Shown here: in pieces, positions 7,567 through 14,154 of the stretch
Numbering within the stretch: the first letter of the stretch is position 1
Layout of the letters: each line of letters starts with the position of its first letter
Origin: a bacterium
GTDB taxonomy: Bacteria > UBP18 > UBA7526
Direction: 5' to 3'
Assembly: GCA_030619985.1 (NCBI GenBank)
Contig: JAUXAI010000013.1
Coordinates: 1-22,328, forward strand
Length of the DNA: 22,328 nt
The notes under the pieces: generated by a model
Told to the model about the DNA's origin: nothing
The model's input: only the letters and a program-made list of their open reading frames with translations
Database searches by the model: none
Program-made: the position numbers and the translations under genes

Positions 7567-8502
7567 ATGATGAAGAGAATAAGGTGGCTGATCCCTGTTG
7601 TTTTGATTCTTCTTCTGGCCCTAATCCTGGGGGGCTATTACTACTACAATTTTATAAAGGCTCCTCTTCCTTCTCAAGTGATAGAGAGGGCAAGGGCCAA
7701 AGAAGAGAAAGAGGTCCTGGTCATCGGAAGGGTGCCCGCAGAGAACGTGGTAAGACTTTTAAAGAGGTCCCAACCCTTGATCAGATACTTAGAGAAGGAA
7801 CTGGGTATGAGGGTGAGGTTCCAGTTCGCAAGGGACTATGAGGCCATGATTAAAGGGATGGAGAAGAAGATCTATGATCTGGTTCATCTGGGACCCAAGT
7901 CTTATGTTAAGGGACATGGACGAGCAGGCTATTACGCCATCCTGAAGCCCATCCGTCACGGCTCAGCTACCTACAGATCAATGATCATTGTGAGGAAGGA
8001 TTCTGGAATCAATACCTTAAATGATTTGAGAGGTAAGACTTTCTGCTTCACGGATAAGGAGTCTGCCTCTGGCTACCTCTATCCTAAGGTTCTTCTCCTA
8101 AAGAAAGGGATTGGCCCGGATAAGGACTTTAAAAGAGTATTCTTTACCGGGACCCACGATGGAGTGGTCTTGAATGTCTATCATAAAAACTTTGCTGCCG
8201 GGGCCTGCTTCGATGATGCCCGGAAGAGCACCTTCCGGGAAGAGCCGGAGAAGATAGAGGAATTAAGGATAATTGCCCGCACTCCACCCATATCGAATGA
8301 GCCCTTTGCCGTAAGACCTGACCTGGATAAGAAGTTAGTGAAGAAGATATCTAAAGCCTTCTTAAAGTTAGGCTAGTCGCCAGAAGGAAGAAGGATCCTG
8401 GAGGCCCTCTATCCTGGAACGGGACTTGAAGGATATGCAGAAGCAAAAGATTCTGACTATGATGTAGTAAGGGAGATGGAGAGGCTCCTTGAGGAACATT
8501 GA
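7567..8502 (+). pseudogene. PhnD-like periplasmic binding protein interrupted by in-frame TAG
   Basis: A 269-residue frame is stopped by TAG at 8374-8376, but the same frame continues for 41 more residues (SPEGRRILEALYPGTGLEG... DSDYDVVREM) to a TGA at 8500-8502. This continuation matches the usual C-terminus of PhnD-type phosphate/phosphonate-binding proteins, so the TAG falls inside the domain. The N-terminus has a membrane anchor (about 6-29) and no lipobox cysteine. Then comes the type-2 binding fold: VLVIGRVPAENVVRLLKRSQPL, YDLVHLGPKSYV, a hinge near GKTFCFTDKESASGYLYP, and DDARKSTF. Known members bind phosphonate, phosphite or other small ligands for ABC uptake or sensing; no permease or ATPase gene is nearby. 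Either a recent nonsense mutation, a suppressed or recoded TAG, or a sequencing error explains the break. Start ATG 7567 (or 7570) follows AAGGGG. Confidence 0.75.
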
Positions 8503-8503
8503 A

Positions 8504-8536
8504 AAATGCAAAATGCAAAATGTAAAATTAAAAAGT
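8504..8536 (+). repeat. AAAATGC heptamer run
   Basis: Directly after the PhnD-like frame the sequence repeats AAAATGC, AAAATGC, AAAATGT, AAAATTA in steps of seven. It shares words with the AT-rich repeats at 1-90 and 9344-9440. Confidence 0.45.
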
Positions 8537-8562
8537 AAGAATCAGCAAATACTAGAAAATCC

Positions 8563-8592
8563 TTGACAAATAGAAATTTACTATGATATTAT
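8563..8592 (+). promoter_or_regulatory. Sigma70-type promoter for the pseudopilin genes
   Basis: Perfect TTGACA at 8563-8568, an 18-base AT-rich spacer and TATTAT at 8587-8592 (5 of 6). It is about 140 bases before gspG. The transcript leader contains an inverted repeat. It would let the major pseudopilin be made at a higher level than the ATPase genes upstream. Confidence 0.62.
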
Positions 8593-8690
8593 ATACACAG
8601 ATAATCACAGATTCTTTACGGATGGTCACAGATAAATCCGTGCTAATCCGTTTCCAATCTGCGGTAATCTGCGTTTAATACGCTAACGCA
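8593..8690 (+). repeat. Inverted short-period repeat in gspG leader
   Basis: Left arm words ACAGATAATCACAGATT and CACAGATAAATC are complementary to the right arm words AATCTGCGGTAATCTGCG and ATCCGTGCTAATCCG, with about ten-base spacing. It is the closest relative of the repeat before pilC. If transcribed from 8563-8592 it forms most of the gspG 5' leader. Confidence 0.55.
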
Positions 8691-8734
8691 GTATGCCCAA
8701 ACAAAAATCTGCGTATGAGAGGAGGTGAGAAGAG

Positions 8735-9196
8735 ATGAAGAGAGAGAAGGGTTTTACGCTGATTGAGTTGATGGTGGTAGTAGTCATCATCGGGATCTTA
8801 GCTGCCGTTGCCCTACCAAGGTTCATGATGCAGCAGAGGAAGGCTAAGGAGGGAGCTGCCTGGGCAGACCTGGATAGCATGACCACGGCCATGGAGATGT
8901 ACTACCTGGACTGCGACACCTATCCCCTGCCTGCTGCAGCTAGCACCCAGGAGACCGCAGCCCTCGCTGATTTGACAGTCGATAGCGGCGATAGTGGTTG
9001 GGCAGGACCCTACATGAAGTTCAGAAGGGCCACGGGCAACATTCCAGATGATCCCTGGGATAATCCGTATGAGTATGAGGCCGATTCTACTACAACAGCT
9101 AGTGTGTACACCCTCTGGTGCGTGGGTGGAAACTATGAAGGTGCTGTTAATTACTCTGCAGTCTATGTCAACCCTGGTTGGTTCAAGAGTCCTTAA
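8735..9196 (+). CDS. gspG: GspG-type major pseudopilin
   Basis: 153 residues. The short basic leader MKREKG is cut before F (GFTLIEL, Glu at +5), giving the standard class III signal for prepilin peptidase. The hydrophobic helix MVVVVIIGILAAVALPRF follows. The globular part has the GspG hallmarks GWAGPYMK and IPDDPWDNPYEYE, the latter belonging to the region that binds calcium in known GspG structures. Two cysteines (DCDTYP and LWCVGG) could form a disulfide. It would be the main subunit of the type II pseudopilus, or of a pilus in a hybrid system. Start ATG 8735 is backed by GGAGGTGA at 8721-8728. It has its own promoter upstream and strong hairpins downstream, consistent with a separately expressed abundant subunit. 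Confidence 0.93.
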   Translation: MKREKGFTLIELMVVVVIIGILAAVALPRFMMQQRKAKEGAAWADLDSMTTAMEMYYLDCDTYPLPAAASTQETAALADLTVDSGDSGWAGPYMKFRRATGNIPDDPWDNPYEYEADSTTTASVYTLWCVGGNYEGAVNYSAVYVNPGWFKSP

Positions 9197-9200
9197 AGTG

Positions 9201-9257
9201 CCTGCCTGTCGAAGTCCGGTGAAGACGGTCCGTCTGTCGGAGACGGACGGAGGCAGG
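9201..9257 (+). other. Compound hairpin after gspG
   Basis: An inner perfect eight-pair stem GTCCGTCT (9228-9235) / AGACGGAC (9241-9248) with loop GTCGG is enclosed by an outer stem CCTGCCT (9201-9207) / AGGCAGG (9251-9257). It begins four bases after the gspG stop. There is no following T-run, so partial attenuation or mRNA protection is more likely than full termination. Confidence 0.5.
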
Positions 9258-9280
9258 GAGGTTTCCATTTGAAGATAAAA

Positions 9281-9306
9281 CCCCGCCCCGATGTATCGGG
9301 ACGGGG
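9281..9306 (+). other. Eleven-pair GC-rich hairpin between gspG and gspH
   Basis: CCCCGCCCCGA (9281-9291), loop TGTA, TCGGGACGGGG (9296-9306), one mismatch. Second strong hairpin in the same gap. It resembles a dispersed CCCGAT-type palindrome: a related CATCCCG/CGGGATG hairpin lies inside gspJ. No U-tract follows. Confidence 0.5.
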
Positions 9307-9343
9307 GCAATCATACATAACAGTTGGCCAGTTTCGGCTAAAA

Positions 9344-9440
9344 AATTAAATATCAAAAATCAAATATCAAAATGACAATCCAAAATGTAAAAATTTTGCA
9401 TTTTAATATATAATTTTGATTTTTGCACTTTAAATTTTGA
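9344..9440 (+). repeat. AT-rich inverted repeat before first gspH
   Basis: AATTAAATATCAAAA at the left is complementary to TTTTGATATTTTAATT at the right, with AAATGTAAAA and TTTTGCATTTT words between. It is the same family as the sequence at 1-90. It fills the space up to the gspH start, where no clear ribosome-binding site is visible. Confidence 0.55.
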
Positions 9441-9478
9441 TATTTTAATTATCAACCGATTAACGTAACCTCTATATT

Positions 9479-10018
9479 ATGAATAAAAGAAATGGTTTCT
9501 CTATAATAGAGTTATTGGCTGTAATATTTATTATTGCTCTTATGGCCCTGGCGGCCTTTGCTATATTCAAGAATTTCAGGGAGACGACGAGCGTCAGGGT
9601 AGCGGCCAGGGATGTGGTGAACATCATGCGCCTTGCCCGGCAGAAGGCGGTTACCGAGAGAGAACCCTATCTTGCAGTCTATGACTGTAATAATGAAACC
9701 ATCTGGGTCCAATCCTATTCCATCTATATTACTTCAGGAAAGAATCCGGACTTTGGCACGGAGCAAGCCCTCCCCGATATGGCAATCATCGCCCGGGTCA
9801 AAGCAGGCACGGGAGGCCAAGCATCGAACCCTGGCACTCCAGATCCAAATCCAATGGATGCAGCAGACACCGGGACGGCTTATCATAAATTCTCACCCAA
9901 AAGCACGGTTACCGCGGGAAGTGTTTGGTTAAAAGACAAAGGGCTCAAGAACTTCTATAAAGTAACGCTTAAATCCCCGACAGCCCGGGCAAGAATCTAT
10001 GATAGCTGGGAAGATTAA
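9479..10018 (+). CDS. GspH/FimT-type minor pseudopilin, set 1
   Basis: 179 residues. Leader MNKRNG, then FSIIEL (Glu +5) and a hydrophobic helix to about residue 31. The following FRETTSVRVAARDVVNIMRLARQKAVTEREPY is the typical GspH/FimT pattern (helix with ArgXAA, then ARxxAv), and the C-terminus ends with the beta-rich GspH domain (RARIYDSWED). Minor pseudopilin H sits under the tip complex. No Shine-Dalgarno sequence precedes ATG 9479, so it may be poorly translated or use another mechanism. It starts the first H-I-J-K set, and gspI follows after three bases. Confidence 0.87.
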   Translation: MNKRNGFSIIELLAVIFIIALMALAAFAIFKNFRETTSVRVAARDVVNIMRLARQKAVTEREPYLAVYDCNNETIWVQSYSIYITSGKNPDFGTEQALPDMAIIARVKAGTGGQASNPGTPDPNPMDAADTGTAYHKFSPKSTVTAGSVWLKDKGLKNFYKVTLKSPTARARIYDSWED

Positions 10019-10021
10019 GGG

Positions 10022-10492
10022 ATGAAACGGAGAAGGGGAGAAACGGAGAAGGGGAGAAACGGAGAAAAAAAGAAGCTCATCGATTCCCCGTCTCCCCGTT
10101 TCCCCGATTCAAAGAAAGCGGGATTCACCCTTCTGGAGGTCATGGTTGCTGTGATTGTCCTGGGTTTTGGCCTCTTGGCCATTATGCACCTCTTTCCCAT
10201 TGGCCTCAGGGCAAGCAAGATATCCCAGGATACCACGGTGGCCTCCTTTCTGGCCCAGGCAAAGATAGAGGAGTTAAAGAATACTGGATGGAGTCAGATA
10301 GCGGGAGGCACGGAGGCTTACGGAGGAATAACCGACTATCCAGAATTCAAACGGGTAACAACCATTGACAATGTAGAGATCACGGATCCCGGGCTCAAAA
10401 GAATAACGGTTGAGGTCTTCTATAAGCCCTATGGTGGGGAGCGAAGCGTAAAGCTGGTTACTCTCTTTACTGATTATTCGAAAAAGATGTAA
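10022..10492 (+). CDS. GspI/PilV-type minor pseudopilin with repeat-encoded leader, set 1
   Basis: 156 residues. Processing site at Gly34 | Phe35 (AGFTLLEVMVAVIVLGF, Glu at +5), then the GspI pattern with MHLFPIGLRASK and TTVASFLAQAKIEELKNTGW. GspI is a core tip pseudopilin that pairs with J and K. The 34-residue leader is unusually long because 10024-10113 is an octamer repeat (GGAGAAAC and GGAGAAGG units, then TTCCCCGT units) read as protein. There is no later in-frame ATG/GTG/TTG before the processing site, so the repeat must be translated. Only three bases separate it from gspH, so the two are co-translated. Confidence 0.86.
   Translation: MKRRRGETEKGRNGEKKKLIDSPSPRFPDSKKAGFTLLEVMVAVIVLGFGLLAIMHLFPIGLRASKISQDTTVASFLAQAKIEELKNTGWSQIAGGTEAYGGITDYPEFKRVTTIDNVEITDPGLKRITVEVFYKPYGGERSVKLVTLFTDYSKKM
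10024..10113 (+). repeat. Octamer inverted repeat inside the gspI leader
   Basis: Left arm steps in eights through CGGAGAAG, GGGAGAAA, CGGAGAAG, GGGAGAAA, CGGAGAAA. The right arm has TTCCCCGT, CTCCCCGT, TTCCCCGA, TTC, complementary to it. The same right-arm ending CCCCGATTCAAA occurs in the leader of the next gene. It is translated in frame. Confidence 0.7.
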
Positions 10493-10501
10493 TAAAATAT
10501 A

Positions 10502-10624
10502 GAAAGTGAGAAAGTGACCAGGTGAGAAGGTGACCGGTAATCAGGTAATCAGGCTATCAGATAATCAGGAAGAGGAAGAAAGGGGAAAGATCACCGATAC
10601 CCCGGTTCTCCGATTCCCCGATTC
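10502..10624 (+). repeat. Octamer repeat spanning the gspJ start and leader, set 1
   Basis: Steps in eights: AAAGTGAG, AAAGTGAC, CAGGTGAG, AAGGTGAC, CGGTAATC, AGGTAATC, AGGCTATC, AGATAATC, and later TCACCGAT, ACCCCGGT, TCTCCGAT, TCCCCGAT. It covers both the gap and the first roughly 30 codons of gspJ. Its final CCCCGATTCAAA matches the end of the gspI leader repeat. Confidence 0.68.
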
Positions 10625-11270
10625 AAAAAGAATGGGAGTTACCCTTGTTGAGCTTCTGGTCGCAGTTGCCTTACTTTCTCTGTTAATGGTTGCTTTCTAT
10701 ACTGTCTTTAAGATGGGAACCAAGGCCTATAAGACAGGAGAGGAAAGGGTAGAACTAATCCAGAATGCAAGAATTGCCTTTGAGAGAATGGTGAATGAGA
10801 TCAGGCAGGCCCTACCCGATGTGAGTGGCGATGCACCAGATGTTGTCTTTGAACTCGGGGAAGGAGGATCAGCGAAGGAGGGCCGCTGGATTACTTTCTA
10901 TGCTCCCATAGATGGAGTGGAAGGAGCGGAAAGGATTCAGTTCTCCAGGTACTCTGGTGAGCCGGGGGTGGGGAGCGAGACCTATACCCTTTATAAGAGA
11001 GTGCTCAATCCTCCTTATCAAACAAGTGAGGGAAGTTATAGTTTACGTAGTGCTGGTTCCCAACCAATAACTGCCGCCATGCCCGGTACAGAGGGTATTG
11101 TCTCCTATCTCTACTTTAATGATCGACCACCGGCATCCCGTGTCGGGATGATAAAAGTTACTCTGACGGTCAAAGCCGATCCTACAGATGCCAACGATCC
11201 CGGGACCACCTTGCACGCCATGGTCAAGGCGGGCATCCGCTATGGAGAGGATTTAACTGGGGGCTTCTGA
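10530..11270 (+). CDS. GspJ/PilW-type minor pseudopilin with repeat-encoded leader, set 1
   Basis: 246 residues. Processing site Gly36 | Val37 (RMGVTLVELLVAVALL, Glu at +5), then a helix and the GspJ pattern YKTGEERVELIQNARIAFERMVNEIRQAL, followed by a beta-rich domain. GspJ is part of the I-J-K tip complex. Start GTG 10530 is the first usable codon, because upstream GTGs in the repeat are followed by stops. An ATG at 10632 would leave only Met-Gly before the cleavage site, too short for a leader. The peptide RFPDSK before the site is shared with gspI and comes from the repeat. A CATCCCG/CGGGATG palindrome (11134-11150) lies in the coding region. The stop overlaps the gspK start (TGATG). Confidence 0.85.
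   Translation: MTGNQVIRLSDNQEEEERGKITDTPVLRFPDSKRMGVTLVELLVAVALLSLLMVAFYTVFKMGTKAYKTGEERVELIQNARIAFERMVNEIRQALPDVSGDAPDVVFELGEGGSAKEGRWITFYAPIDGVEGAERIQFSRYSGEPGVGSETYTLYKRVLNPPYQTSEGSYSLRSAGSQPITAAMPGTEGIVSYLYFNDRPPASRVGMIKVTLTVKADPTDANDPGTTLHAMVKAGIRYGEDLTGGF
11134..11150 (+). repeat. Palindrome inside gspJ coding sequence
   Basis: CATCCCG (11134-11140), loop TGT, CGGGATG (11144-11150), a perfect seven-pair stem. It encodes part of PASRVGM between a beta strand (YLYFNDRPP) and the next (IKVTLTV). Related CCCGAT/ATCGGG palindromes occur between genes (9281-9306), so this may be an in-frame insertion of the same element. Confidence 0.4.
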
Positions 11271-12880
11271 TGGGAGAAAGGGGTGTTGCCGTGATTATGG
11301 CCATGTGGCTCTTGGCCGTCTTAGCCATCATCGGCACCACCTTCATCTTTATGATGCGTTTAGAACCCATCATCGCCCGAACCCATCGGGACGATATGAA
11401 GGCCATGTATATCACCCAGGCCGGGATAGACCATGCGGTCTATTGGCTAAGAAGGGATACAGATCTTACCATTGACTCCTTCAAGGAGGATTGGGCGACC
11501 TTCTTCAGTGGCTCGGCTGTTGATAACGATGGGGATGGGGAGATGGATTCCAAGTGGATTACTTTGACGGATGAGGATGGAAATATCTTTGGTTACTATG
11601 CAGTATTGATAAACGATGAAGCAGGGAAGGTGAGCCTCAATAACCCATTAGCAGATAATAGTCCCTGGAAGAACCTTCTGGATGGGCTGCCACCAGAGTT
11701 AGATATAGGCACTACAAAAGTCAATAATATCGTTAACTATCAGAAAGGCACTTATGGGCCCTTTGAGACCCTTGACGAATTAGCCTGCGTTTATGACATA
11801 AGTGAAGAGAGTCTCTCAGTCTATCATCAGGTGGCAAAGGTACATCATAAAGGCTTTCCTACAAACCCTACCACCTTCCGTCTTCCCATAAATGTCAATA
11901 CGGCAAATGAGAAGGCCCTGAAGGCTGCCTTTGGCAGGAATCAGAGTGGAACTCCTGGCTATGCCATACTGAAAGTAACTGAGACGAATATCGACCGGGT
12001 AGTGACAGCAATCCTTGCCTATCGTGCTGGAGCAGATGGCATAGAGAGGACAGCAGACGACAACCCCTTTGATGGTGTGGATAGTTATGATGGCGACCAA
12101 CAAGGCAATCCTACGACCATCCCTGGGGATGGCATCTCCGAGGACAACTTCGGAACCATCTCTACAGACCTCGATCCCGCTGGGGGAAACTTTCCCGGCG
12201 CTACTGTCGAGGAGCGGACCAGAGAAGAGTTTAATACCCTGATTAACTATATCCGGGCCTTTGGCTATCCCTCTGGCTCAGATAAGATAACAAAAGCCTA
12301 TGTCCGGGATAATATCAAGGATAACTTCGATGTGGGAGTGGATTACGACAATTATGATTCCAATACCGATGTAGATGGAAACCAGGATAACCACTACCAG
12401 TGTCCAGTATTAGAATGTAAAGCAGTAGTGGCAAGCACCACTATCACCTGTCCCGTCTGTGGAGCAAGTATTACCCCGAAAGAGATAAGGAATGAAATTG
12501 ATAGGAATGAGACGGATGAGAAGTATGAGCCCGGCCTCTGTCCCAATCATAATGGCTGTCCCATGGGCGGAAAAGTGATGAGCATAGATTCAAATGTCTG
12601 TCCCATCTGTGGAGTAAGCGTCACCCCTACTGCCTATGACCCTCTGGACTTCAGTGCTGACCCTGAGACCTATACCACAAACTTCTCCTTTAACAATAGT
12701 CCTACTGGCCCTCCCATGTCCCATAATGACCAGTTCTTTGAGATAATCTCAACCGGAAAGTATGTCTCCCCATCCGGTCAGGGGACCCTGAAGAGGATCA
12801 GGATCATTATAAACAGGGGAAAGGCTACCCCGGCGATTGAAGGCAAAATCTTGTACTACAAAGAAATCCCGGAGGACTGA
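11270..12880 (+). CDS. gspK: GspK-type minor pseudopilin with two zinc-ribbon-like motifs, set 1
   Basis: 536 residues, longer than the roughly 320 of classical GspK. Leader MGERG is followed by VAVIMAMWLLAVLAIIGTTF; GspK characteristically lacks Glu+5, as here. Next come QAGIDHAVYWL and the D-rich DNDGDGEMDSKW (about residues 86-97), a likely calcium site. NDEAGKVSLN and the helix-hairpin-helix-like PINVNTANEKAL are both typical. The unusual part is 378-447: C378-x4-C383 with C394-x2-C397 (CPVCG), then C424-x5-C430 with C444-x2-C447 (CPICG), two zinc-ribbon-like clusters. GspK caps the pseudopilus tip outside the inner membrane, where zinc ribbons are rare; the cysteines could instead form disulfides. 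ATG 11270 overlaps the gspJ stop. Confidence 0.86.
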   Translation: MGERGVAVIMAMWLLAVLAIIGTTFIFMMRLEPIIARTHRDDMKAMYITQAGIDHAVYWLRRDTDLTIDSFKEDWATFFSGSAVDNDGDGEMDSKWITLTDEDGNIFGYYAVLINDEAGKVSLNNPLADNSPWKNLLDGLPPELDIGTTKVNNIVNYQKGTYGPFETLDELACVYDISEESLSVYHQVAKVHHKGFPTNPTTFRLPINVNTANEKALKAAFGRNQSGTPGYAILKVTETNIDRVVTAILAYRAGADGIERTADDNPFDGVDSYDGDQQGNPTTIPGDGISEDNFGTISTDLDPAGGNFPGATVEERTREEFNTLINYIRAFGYPSGSDKITKAYVRDNIKDNFDVGVDYDNYDSNTDVDGNQDNHYQCPVLECKAVVASTTITCPVCGASITPKEIRNEIDRNETDEKYEPGLCPNHNGCPMGGKVMSIDSNVCPICGVSVTPTAYDPLDFSADPETYTTNFSFNNSPTGPPMSHNDQFFEIISTGKYVSPSGQGTLKRIRIIINRGKATPAIEGKILYYKEIPED

Positions 12881-12907
12881 TAAATAACAATGCAAAATGA
12901 AAATTTT

Positions 12908-12966
12908 ACTTTTTACCTATCAACTTATTAACTTATTGACTTGTCAACTTATCAACTTGTCAACTA
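12908..12966 (+). repeat. Octamer repeat before second gspH
   Basis: Clean eight-base steps: ATCAACTT, ATTAACTT, ATTGACTT, GTCAACTT, ATCAACTT, GTCAACTA. Same words as at 1279-1310 and 7506-7556. It is open in frame with the downstream gene, which makes that gene look 28 codons longer than it probably is. Confidence 0.68.
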
Positions 12967-12980
12967 ATCTGGGGAAGACC

Positions 12981-13553
12981 GTGCTAAAGAATAGAAAGGG
13001 GTTCAGTCTTATAGAAATGATGGTGGTAGTAGTCATCATTGCCATTGTCATGGGGGGGGTACTCTTCTACGGCCAGGGGACCTACCGCAGGACGAGCGTC
13101 AAGAATGCTGCCCGGGATATCGCTTCTTTAATGAGACTGGCCAGTAGCAAGGCATTGAGCGAGAGGATATATTATAACCTGGTCCTTGACCTGGACAATG
13201 AGAACTGTTACCTTGAAAAGTATGGTCCCGGTCCTGACGGGGTCTGGGAGAACGTTGTGATCGGAGGAGCGCTGGCAAAAGATTATATGAGCGATAATAC
13301 TACTGAGACAGATGGTAGCCCGGGAGCGAGTAAGAAGATGCCTAGGGCAGTGGATATAGACAATGTCGATGGGACGAGTAGCGGAGAAGTGGAAATAACC
13401 TTCACCTTGAAAGAGACGGTGGTGAATTGTAGTGACCCCCCGGCTACCCCAGATTATGTTGTCTATCTTGACGATAAGATAACGGGAAGCGTCCAATACA
13501 AGGTGGCTGTTGATAACGATACTGCTCGGGTGAAGATATACAGTTCCTGGTGA
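12981..13553 (+). CDS. GspH/FimT-type minor pseudopilin, set 2
   Basis: 190 residues from GTG 12981: leader MLKNRKG, then FSLIEM (Glu +5), hydrophobic helix VVVVIIAIVMGGVLFYG, and the GspH pattern RRTSVKNAARDIASLMRLASSKALSERIYYNL. The C-terminus RVKIYSSW resembles the RARIYDSW of set 1, so the two gspH genes are paralogues. I prefer GTG 12981, preceded by GGGGAAG, over ATG 12897. The longer form would translate an octamer repeat into a Leu/Asn-rich leader of 35 residues and has no ribosome-binding site. It begins the second H-I-J-K set. Confidence 0.83.
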   Translation: MLKNRKGFSLIEMMVVVVIIAIVMGGVLFYGQGTYRRTSVKNAARDIASLMRLASSKALSERIYYNLVLDLDNENCYLEKYGPGPDGVWENVVIGGALAKDYMSDNTTETDGSPGASKKMPRAVDIDNVDGTSSGEVEITFTLKETVVNCSDPPATPDYVVYLDDKITGSVQYKVAVDNDTARVKIYSSW

Positions 13554-13616
13554 GACGCGAATAGACGCGAACTGTAAAGCATGGAAGGAAGTAATAAACG
13601 CGAATAATCGCGAATA
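13554..13616 (+). repeat. CGCGAAT repeat between second gspH and gspI
   Basis: AGACGCGAAT, AGACGCGAAC, then AACGCGAATAATCGCGAATAA with units ten bases apart. The same words recur at 16372-16432, 20363-20453 and 21230-21290, marking a dispersed family. No coding potential. Confidence 0.6.
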
Positions 13617-13644
13617 AAAAAGGCAGGTGGGGAAGGAGGAATTT

Positions 13645-14136
13645 GTGAAACGGAGAAAGGGGGAAAGGGAAAAAGGGGGAAGATCACCGATTCCCCGACC
13701 TGTCCCGTTGGAAGCCAAAGGCTTTCCTTCGGGGTTCACCGATTCACCGATTCATTTTCAAACGGGGTTTACCATTCTCGAGGCCATGATCGCTCTGGTC
13801 ATCCTCTCCATTGCCCTTTTAGCCCTTTTACGCGTCATGCCCGTGGGGATAAAAGGGAGCAAGTTAGCGGAGGAGACAACCATCGCCACCATGCTCGCCC
13901 AGAGGAAGATTGAGGAAATAAGGGCAGCGGGATATCCTGATGCAGCCACTACAAACGGCACTTTCGCTGCTCCAGATAATAATTTCGACTGGGAGATGAC
14001 GGTTAACTCTTACATAACTAACCTGAGGGATCTCTCCCTCTCCATCTATTGGCCAGCGGCTAGCGGGAGCCCGGGAGATAGGAGTGGCCAGCGCTGTGTG
14101 GGGATCAAGACCTATGTGGCTGATTATAGTAAATAG
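13645..14136 (+). CDS. GspI/PilV-type minor pseudopilin with repeat-encoded leader, set 2
   Basis: 163 residues from GTG 13645, chosen because AAGGAGG (13633-13639) lies five bases upstream; GTG 13627 has no such site. Processing site Gly41 | Phe42 (TGFTILEAMIALVILSIALL, Glu +5). MPVGIKGSKLAEETTIATMLAQRKIEEIRAAGYP parallels the set-1 gspI and shows common descent. The 41-residue leader is translated repeat: GGAGAAAGGGGGAAAGGG at the left, TTCCCCGACCTGTCCCG and TCACCGATTCACCGATTC at the right, with a GGAAGCC/GGCTTTCC hairpin inserted. It is the only intact gene in the window ending in TAG, and a second in-frame TAG follows one codon later. Confidence 0.84.
   Translation: MKRRKGEREKGGRSPIPRPVPLEAKGFPSGFTDSPIHFQTGFTILEAMIALVILSIALLALLRVMPVGIKGSKLAEETTIATMLAQRKIEEIRAAGYPDAATTNGTFAAPDNNFDWEMTVNSYITNLRDLSLSIYWPAASGSPGDRSGQRCVGIKTYVADYSK
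13648..13756 (+). repeat. Repeat and small hairpin inside the second gspI leader
   Basis: Purine-rich left part (GAAACGGAGAAAGGGGGAAA) and pyrimidine-rich right part (GATTCCCCGACC, then TTCACCGATTCACCGATTC in eight-base steps). A GGAAGCC aaa GGCTTTCC hairpin at about 13711-13728 interrupts it. It is translated in frame. It parallels the repeats in the set-1 gspI and gspJ leaders. Confidence 0.6.
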
Positions 14137-14154
14137 ATTTAGAGAGGCGTCCTT

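Noticed and set aside
12908-12966. CRISPR-like array
   Set aside because: Units are 8 bases, contiguous and degenerate, with no spacers and no cas genes in the window.
12897-12980. N-terminal extension of the second gspH from ATG 12897
   Set aside because: It would translate the octamer repeat and has no ribosome-binding site; GTG 12981 gives a normal MLKNRKG prepilin leader.
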